Source: Phenylobacterium deserti
GTDB taxonomy: Bacteria; Pseudomonadota; Alphaproteobacteria; Caulobacterales; Caulobacteraceae
Length of the DNA: 64,000 nucleotides
Reading direction: 5' to 3'
Assembly: GCF_003254705.1 (NCBI RefSeq)
Contig: NZ_QFYR01000003.1
Location: forward strand, 62,001 to 126,000
A program made the translations under genes and the position numbers. Positions 59,851 through 64,000 of the stretch are shown here, piece by piece (positions within the stretch are counted from its first letter, which is position 1; every line of letters begins with the position of its first letter). The notes beneath the pieces are model-generated. The model made no database searches. It had not been told where the DNA came from and worked only from the letters and a program-made list of their open reading frames with translations.

Positions 59851-60364
59851 AAGTGCCTGGTACGCCGTGAGGACTGCGACGCGGAGGGAGCGCAAGGCTC
59901 TCCAGTCGCTGAACGAGTTCGGCTTCACCGCCTTCCTGCCGTGCGAGACGCGCTGGACCCATGACCGGAACGGCAAGGACGTGGCCTATAGCCCGCTCTT
60001 CCCCGGCTATCTCTTCGTGCTGATCCGCCCCAGCGAGATCCACGACGTGCTGGAGATCGACGGCGTCCACGACTTCGTCCGCTGCATCGACGGAAGCGGG
60101 GAGGCGGCGCCCATGCCGATCCCGGCCAAAGCCATCCTCACCATCCAGGCGGAGGAACGGGCAGGGGCCTACGACCGCACGAAGAGCAAGCGCCGCGTCT
60201 ACCGCCCCCGCAAGGGCGACCGCGTCATGGTTGAGGCGGGCACGTGGCTGGGCTTTATCGGCAAGGTGCTGGCGACGCCTAGGGGCGAGCGCGCGCATGT
60301 GATGCTTGAGGGGCCGTTCGGCCGGGGCGTGACACTCAACTCCGACCAGCTGAGGGCGGCGTGA
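59843..60364 (+). CDS. NusG/RfaH-like transcription antitermination protein
   Basis: A 173-residue protein of the NusG family. The NGN domain covers residues 1-~90 (WYAVRTATRRERKALQSL; LPCETRW; SPLFPGYLFVLI). The KOW domain is near residues 120-173 (KGDRVMVEAGTWLGFIGKVL then VMLEGPFGRG). Its specialised paralogues act on chosen operons to prevent termination. It is placed at the end of the early block, right before a promoter and hairpin-rich leader and the packaging genes, the position of lambda Q. A late antiterminator role is inferred. Confidence 0.88.
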   Translation: MSESAWYAVRTATRRERKALQSLNEFGFTAFLPCETRWTHDRNGKDVAYSPLFPGYLFVLIRPSEIHDVLEIDGVHDFVRCIDGSGEAAPMPIPAKAILTIQAEERAGAYDRTKSKRRVYRPRKGDRVMVEAGTWLGFIGKVLATPRGERAHVMLEGPFGRGVTLNSDQLRAA

Positions 60365-60537
60365 GCCCGACGCTTCAGGAGGAGTACATTCGCGCAGCCA
60401 TTGCGCTTCGTTTCGGCCGGAGCGGAACGTACCTGTGCATGATCCCGACTGGATCTGGAAGGGATGCCTGGTCCTTCATCCGCAAGGTGGCGCAGCTAGC
60501 CGAGCGACACACCACATCTAGCGCCGCGACAACCTGA
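60361..60537 (+). CDS. 58-residue phage protein
   Basis: A GTG at 60361 overlaps the stop of the NusG-like gene (GTGA), followed by an open frame to TGA at 60537. The product is basic (EEYIRAAIALRFGRSGTYLC; FIRKVAQLAERH). It is the last gene of the early rightward block. It is short, but the overlap pattern is the same as for its neighbours. Confidence 0.55.
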   Translation: MSPTLQEEYIRAAIALRFGRSGTYLCMIPTGSGRDAWSFIRKVAQLAERHTTSSAATT

Positions 60538-60553
60538 CTCACCCAATTAGTTG

Positions 60554-60582
60554 TTGCAAAGCTTGCGCGCGCGAGGCATAGT
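60554..60582 (+). promoter_or_regulatory. Predicted late promoter
   Basis: TTGCAA (60554-60559), 17 bases, CATAGT (60577-60582). Transcription would start near 60589, at the first hairpin of the structured leader. A GACTC (GANTC, the CcrM site class recognised by GcrA) is at 60536-60540, 13 bases before the -35 element. Confidence 0.5.
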
Positions 60583-60589
60583 CCAGGCT

Positions 60590-60832
60590 AACTACCGAAG
60601 CAGGTAGCGGGACGCCGGCTGGACCGCAACGCGCGGAACGAAACACTCCCTCAGCGAGGGTGGCCGATCCCCGAGGTACCGGGCACGACGCCGGGCCTCA
60701 TCTGCGAAGCGGTGACCAGACTCCAACCGCGAGTGGGATAGCTAGCGCTCCCTAGCCCAACAGGCCGCGGTTGGCCCAAGACGCCCGCCCGACACACACG
60801 CTTCAGCGCTTTGACCAAAGAGGTCGGAAGCG
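60590..60832 (+). ncRNA. Hairpin-rich RNA or structured leader before the late genes
   Basis: The 317 bases between 60537 and 60855 hold no convincing gene but at least six stem-loops in a row: CTACC/GGTAG (60592-60607), CCGC/GCGG (60624-60636), CCCTC/GAGGG (60648-60660), GAGG-CCGG/CCGG-CCTC (60673-60699), a 9-bp perfect stem CCAACCGCG/CGCGGTTGG (60723-60774) enclosing TGGG/CCCA and CTAG/CTAG pairs, and a ten-pair stem CGCTTTGACC/GGTC-G-GAAGCG (60807-60832). No T-tract ends it. It may be a site where the NusG-like protein loads, or an independent phage RNA. Confidence 0.6.
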
Positions 60833-60854
60833 GGCTCCCTACAGTGAGGACGCA

Positions 60855-61049
60855 GTGAGCTTCCTGACCGATAACCCGGACATCATGATTGCAGCGCTCG
60901 CCATTCTCGTGCGCCGCGCGGGTGGGTCGGTGACCATCACGGAAAGCGAAGTCCCCGGCGAGTTCAACCTGATGAGCAAGTGGGGCGAGGGCGTCCTGCA
61001 CCTGGCGCTCGATGAAGGCGCTGAACTCAATCAGATCGGCACCGCCTAG
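60855..61049 (+). CDS. Small hypothetical phage protein
   Basis: A 64-residue protein starting with GTG (VSFLTDNPDIMIAALAIL), with GAGGA four to eight bases upstream. A helix and a beta part follow (GGSVTITESEVPGEFNL). It is the first gene behind the structured leader. No function recognised. Confidence 0.6.
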   Translation: MSFLTDNPDIMIAALAILVRRAGGSVTITESEVPGEFNLMSKWGEGVLHLALDEGAELNQIGTA

Positions 61050-61076
61050 CGGGCGAACCCATACCGAGAGGCCAGC

Positions 61077-61352
61077 ATGAGCCTAGAAGCCCACCTTCGC
61101 CGGATGAAGGTTGGCCCAGCGGTGGCTGAGCGAGTGCTAAGGCTCAACCCGGACCCGCAGGAAGGCGAGCGCCTCCGGGGGCTGCACTACAAGCGAGCAG
61201 ACGACCCGCGCTTCTGGTTCTTCATGATCTCAAAGGGGCAGTTCATCCGAGAGCGCGGAAGGGCGGCCTACGCGGCGTTACCACGGCAAGCGATTTACAA
61301 GCAGGGCCGGCGCGAGTTCGTCCGCAGCGTCTACGCCTACCAGCCAGCTTAG
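61077..61352 (+). CDS. Hypothetical phage protein
   Basis: A 91-residue basic protein (YKRADDPRFWFFMISKGQFI; RQAIYKQGRREFVRSVYAY). The ATG at 61077 has GAGAGG six bases upstream. No family recognised. Confidence 0.6.
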   Translation: MSLEAHLRRMKVGPAVAERVLRLNPDPQEGERLRGLHYKRADDPRFWFFMISKGQFIRERGRAAYAALPRQAIYKQGRREFVRSVYAYQPA

Positions 61353-61392
61353 CGCCTAACCCGGAGCGTCCCATGACAGACGCCCAAGCCTG

Positions 61393-61605
61393 ATGGCTCT
61401 CCGCGACTTTCACGGATTGATCCAGAAGGCCTTCCTAGACGCCTCATCCATTCCCTGGCGCACCTACGAACGAGACTGCTTCTGGATTGTAGAGAAGTGG
61501 GTCCGCCAACCCCACAAGCGCGGTGAATGGCTCCACGTCTGCAAGTGCGAGAGCCAGGACGAAGCCGAAGACTTCCTGGTGGGGAAGCTGACGCAGGAAG
61601 ACTGA
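61393..61605 (+). CDS. Small hypothetical phage protein
   Basis: A 70-residue protein with aromatic-rich core (RDCFWIVEKWVRQPHKRGEW and LHVCKCESQDEAEDFLVG). Its ATG overlaps the stop of a six-codon leader (MTDAQA, 61373-61393) that has CGGAG upstream, so translation probably starts by re-initiation. Function unknown. Confidence 0.6.
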   Translation: MALRDFHGLIQKAFLDASSIPWRTYERDCFWIVEKWVRQPHKRGEWLHVCKCESQDEAEDFLVGKLTQED

Positions 61606-61659
61606 GCGCTGTAGCCCCATAAGTGGGGTTCAATCCACACGGCCCGGTACGGCTCCATC

Positions 61660-61821
61660 ATGAGCCACATGACCGGTAAGCCGCAGCCCACTGAGACGCG
61701 TTCCGCCCGCCGCACAATCGGGCGCATGAACGACGACCTGAAGAGCTTCCTCCTCCAGCTGGCATCGACTGTCGTTGGAGGCCTAATCGTTTGGCTCGTC
61801 ACCGTGATGGCGAGCGGATGA
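61660..61821 (+). CDS. 53-residue single-pass membrane protein
   Basis: The frame runs from ATG 61660 to TGA 61821 and has one membrane helix at the C-terminus (LASTVVGGLIVWLVTVMASG) after a basic N-terminus. A shorter start at 61726 (MNDDLKSFLL) is possible. The stop overlaps an ATG of the next gene (61818). Its location just before the terminase genes is one where holins or other small membrane proteins occur, but nothing proves that. A hairpin CCCCA/TGGGG lies upstream at 61615-61628. Confidence 0.5.
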   Translation: MSHMTGKPQPTETRSARRTIGRMNDDLKSFLLQLASTVVGGLIVWLVTVMASG

Positions 61822-61835
61822 CAAAGAGAGGCCGG

Positions 61836-62186
61836 ATGGCCGACCAACCTGAAAATACAGGGCGCAAACAGGCAACCCAGTTCAAGCCCGGCCAGAGCGG
61901 CAACCCCAACGGTCGCCCCAAAGGCTCGCGCAACAAGCTCAACGAGGACTTCGTCCGGGCGCTGTCCGATGACTTCGCTGAGCACGGGGATGCGGTCATC
62001 GCGGCCGTCCGCTCCGAGAAGCCTGACGTGTACCTGAAGGTCGTCGCCTCCCTCTCACCGAAGCACGTCGAGGTGAAGGACGAGAGGCTCGATGATCTCG
62101 AACGAGATGAACTTGCTGCTTTCCTCGATGCCGTCCGAGAAGCTCGACGCGCTCGAGAGGCAGATAGCGAAGGCGCTGTCCACTAA
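61836..62186 (+). CDS. DUF5681-domain protein, possible small terminase subunit
   Basis: A 116-residue protein with the motif KPGQSGNPNGRPKGSRNKL near residues 16-34, characteristic of DUF5681 proteins encoded before phage large terminases. It then has an acidic, helical C-terminus. I use the ATG at 61836 with GAGAGG upstream; an ATG at 61818 overlapping the previous stop is in frame. It likely recognises the packaging start. It overlaps the large terminase gene by 95 bases in another frame. Confidence 0.75.
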   Translation: MADQPENTGRKQATQFKPGQSGNPNGRPKGSRNKLNEDFVRALSDDFAEHGDAVIAAVRSEKPDVYLKVVASLSPKHVEVKDERLDDLERDELAAFLDAVREARRAREADSEGAVH

Positions 62187-62835
62187 GGATGAGGGCCGCA
62201 AGCTATGGACCTACTACCCGGCGACGGGGCCGCTTCGGCGCGACCTCTACGCCAAGCACATGGCATTCTTCGCCGCGGGTAAGGTCCACCGGGAGCGCGC
62301 CGCGATGGCTGCGAACCGGGTAGGGAAGACCGAAGGCATCGGAGCCTATGAGGTGACCCTTCACCTCACGGGTCTCTACCACACCGACGACTTCGCGTGG
62401 TGGCCTGGCCGGACCTGGGATCGCCCGATCAACTGCCTCTGTGGCGGAGATACTGGGACGACGACCCGGGACATCGTGGTCGCCAAGCTGCTCGGACCGG
62501 CGAGCGCGCGTGGCACGGGGATGATCCCCCGGGACATGATCAAGCGCATCAAGCCGGCGGCTGGCATCCCGGACGGGGTGGACTACGCGGAGATCGAGCA
62601 CGTCAACGGCGGGCTCAGCATCATTCAGTTCCGCTCCTACGATCAGGGGCGGGAAGCCTGGCAAGGCACCGAACGGGATCTCGGCTGGTGTGACGAGGAG
62701 CCGCCAGAGAGCGTCTACACCGAGCTTCTGCTGCGGACGATGACCACCAAGGGCTCGGTAATCTCGACGTTCACGCCGCTGAACGGCCTCACCAACGTGG
62801 CGCTGAGCTTCATGCCGGAGCTGGCGCCGCAATGA
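62092..62835 (+). CDS. terL: Large terminase, N-terminal ATPase part
   Basis: A 247-residue ATPase half of a phage large terminase. It has a Walker A-like AANRVGKTEG near residue 79, a GRTWDRPINCLCGGD segment, Walker B and catalytic Glu in LGWCDEEPPES near 207, and STFTPLNGLT, the coupling motif. The ATG at 62092 has GAGAGG five bases upstream. The frame stops at 62835, and the nuclease half continues at once in the frame one base back. Full-length homologues have both parts in one chain. Confidence 0.85.
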   Translation: MISNEMNLLLSSMPSEKLDALERQIAKALSTKDEGRKLWTYYPATGPLRRDLYAKHMAFFAAGKVHRERAAMAANRVGKTEGIGAYEVTLHLTGLYHTDDFAWWPGRTWDRPINCLCGGDTGTTTRDIVVAKLLGPASARGTGMIPRDMIKRIKPAAGIPDGVDYAEIEHVNGGLSIIQFRSYDQGREAWQGTERDLGWCDEEPPESVYTELLLRTMTTKGSVISTFTPLNGLTNVALSFMPELAPQ

Positions 62836-63557
62836 GCAAGTGGGCGATCGGCATCACGTGGGACGACGTCCCGCACCTGGACGACGCGACCAAGAAGGAG
62901 CTGTGGGAGTCGATCCCGCCGCACCAACGGGACGCGCGGGCCAAGGGCATTCCGGCGCTGGGCTCTGGCGTCATCTACCCGGTGAGCGAGGAGCTTTGGA
63001 CGGTCGATCCGTTCCAGATCCCTGCGCACTGGCCGCGAGCCTTCGCCCTAGACGTGGGCTGGAACCGCACGGCTGCTGTCTGGGGCGCTTGGAACCGGGA
63101 TAGCGACACGGTCTACGTCTACGACGAGTACTACGTCAGCGAGGCGCCGCCGCAGGTTCACGCCGACGCCATCCGGGCGCGGGGCGACTGGATACCTGGG
63201 GTGATCGACCCGGCGGCTCGTGGGCGACAGCAGCGCGACGGCACGGCGCTCATGACCGAGTACGTGTCGCTGGGCCTGGATCTGCTGCCGGCGAACAACG
63301 AGGTCGAGGCGGGCCTGTTCACGGTCTACCGGCGGCTCGTGTCGGGTCGGCTGAAGGTCTTCAAGACCTGCACGAACCTGATTGGCGAACGCCGCCTCTA
63401 CCGCCGCGACGACAAGGGCAAGGTCGTCAAGGAACGCGACCACCTGATGGACGCCGAACGCTACCTGATCATGTCGGGCATGGCGCGCGGCTGCACCCAG
63501 CCCGAACGGCACTGGGAAGAAGACCGGCGCGGCTACTCGCCAACGACGGGCTACTGA
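62832..63557 (+). CDS. terL: Large terminase, C-terminal nuclease part
   Basis: A 241-residue nuclease half. It begins with MSKWAIGITWDDVPHLDD, a segment that in intact terminases is internal, and has the RNase H-like aspartates in FALDVGWNRTAA near 71, GVIDPAARGR near 118, and DHLMDAERYLIM near 205. The ATG overlaps the TGA of the N-terminal part (ATGA). It is either a naturally split terminase with translational coupling or a -1 frameshift of a single gene. Confidence 0.85.
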   Translation: MSKWAIGITWDDVPHLDDATKKELWESIPPHQRDARAKGIPALGSGVIYPVSEELWTVDPFQIPAHWPRAFALDVGWNRTAAVWGAWNRDSDTVYVYDEYYVSEAPPQVHADAIRARGDWIPGVIDPAARGRQQRDGTALMTEYVSLGLDLLPANNEVEAGLFTVYRRLVSGRLKVFKTCTNLIGERRLYRRDDKGKVVKERDHLMDAERYLIMSGMARGCTQPERHWEEDRRGYSPTTGY

Positions 63558-63570
63558 CTGAGGAGCTTCG

Positions 63571-64000
63571 ATGGAAGACGACGAACTCCTCGACGCCCAG
63601 CCGATGGAAGGCGAGGGCGAGGACAACCTGTTCGCGGAGGAGCCCGCGACGGCTGACCCGCTCGCCAAGCTCTACGAGATCGCCAAGACCCAAGGCGACA
63701 TCTCGCATCTGCTGGACTCGACCCAACTCGCCAACCTCGGCGCGCGTGTGGTCGAGGACTACGAGCTGGACGACCGCTCCCGGGCTTCCTGGAAAACCAA
63801 GGCGCAGCGCGCCCTTGATCGCGCCGCTCAGGAAGAAGAGCAGATCAAGAACTACCCGTGGGACAACGCGTCCAACGTGAGCTACCCGCTGCTCACGGTC
63901 GCGGCCCTGCAGTTCGCCGCACGCGCCTATCCGGCCATCATCAAGAACGATGAGGCGGTGAAGGTGAAGGTGTTCGGCACCCCGCCCGAGAGCGCCCCGC
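63571..64000 (+). CDS. Phage portal protein, cut by the window edge
   Basis: About 143 residues of the N-terminus are visible. GAGGAG lies six bases before the ATG at 63571. After an acidic start, the protein has LDDRSRASWKTKAQRALDRA, then NYPWDNASNVSYPLLTVAALQ and ARAYPAII, which are characteristic of portal proteins of tailed phages with this type of terminase. The portal is the dodecameric DNA gate of the capsid. The gene follows terL directly, as expected. Confidence 0.8.
   Translation, partial: MEDDELLDAQPMEGEGEDNLFAEEPATADPLAKLYEIAKTQGDISHLLDSTQLANLGARVVEDYELDDRSRASWKTKAQRALDRAAQEEEQIKNYPWDNASNVSYPLLTVAALQFAARAYPAIIKNDEAVKVKVFGTPPESAP

Larger units (their letters stand above)
45825..64000. 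mobile_element. Lambda-like prophage, left part (right end outside the window)
   Basis: From the integrase rightward all genes are phage-type: an integrase and excisionase-like pair, a leftward early operon, a CI/Cro immunity region with two operator clusters, a rightward replication block, late control, and packaging genes ending in a portal gene cut by the edge. The left boundary lies somewhere in 45656-45824; no attachment repeat can be confirmed because the right junction is not in view. There is no tRNA at the left border. All genes seen except the large terminase are intact, so the element may be inducible. Confidence 0.92.

Overview
The window is GC-rich, densely coded DNA from an alphaproteobacterium, most likely a member of the Caulobacterales (Caulobacter/Phenylobacterium/Brevundimonas group). 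The reasons are the hom-glpX-recJ order, a mitochondrial-type NDUFS4-like complex I subunit, an SdhE-Mfd pair, a PopA/PleD-like degenerate GGDEF protein, a large TonB-dependent receptor and EcfG-type promoter sequences. No database search was possible, so names rest on recognised motifs, length and context.

Bases 1-45,655 are chromosome. In order: homoserine dehydrogenase (cut by the window edge), GlpX, RecJ, tRNA-Glu, a double cold-shock-domain protein, a glutamine cyclotransferase lipoprotein, a thioesterase, tRNA-Pro, an NDUFS4-like subunit, tRNA-Arg, and small lipoprotein and membrane genes behind EcfG-like promoters. Next come a glycerate-kinase-like P-loop kinase, a stress-type SDR, sulfur amino-acid genes (cystathionine beta-lyase, a SseA-type sulfurtransferase and cysteine synthase), and the LPS inner-core operon kdsA-hldE-hldD. 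Repair genes follow (recG; sdhE-mfd), then a PopA-like c-di-GMP receptor, a secreted protein with a JAMM-like metalloprotease motif, YihY, TusA, an MFS sugar porter, the frmA-fghA formaldehyde detoxification pair, a group III truncated haemoglobin, a plug-less beta-barrel protein, a Tim44-domain protein, a DEAD-box helicase, a pyruvyltransferase-like protein, and a secreted phospholipase C/acid phosphatase fusion divergent from a TonB-dependent receptor.

Bases from about 45.7 kb to the right edge are the left part of a lambda-like prophage. A P4-type integrase is followed by a long, overlapping leftward early operon on the minus strand (excisionase-like HTH, DNA methyltransferase, HNH nuclease, NinB, a putative recombinase and many small proteins). 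Then comes an immunity region (CI-like S24 repressor flanked by two clusters of CGATA operators, with predicted pL and pR), and a rightward operon: Cro-like, HNH-AP2, RusA, DnaA-domain-IV-like, a phage GcrA, DnaB helicase, a replication protein that may hold the origin, and a NusG-like antiterminator. A 317-base gap carries a promoter and a run of strong hairpins. After it come small late genes, a small-terminase-like protein, a large terminase split over two reading frames, and a portal protein cut by the window edge.

The most unusual parts are (i) the hairpin-rich 60,590-60,832 transcript leader or RNA immediately after a NusG-like gene and before the packaging genes, which looks like a Q-type late-control module built differently; (ii) a phage-encoded GcrA cell-cycle regulator together with a methyltransferase that carries an internal HTH; (iii) a predicted leaderless cro. 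On the chromosome, the PLC-phosphatase fusion, the JAMM-like secreted protein and three matching GGAAC-N17-GTT promoters deserve attention. Several prophage genes shorter than 60 codons were found by reading the overlaps and are listed.
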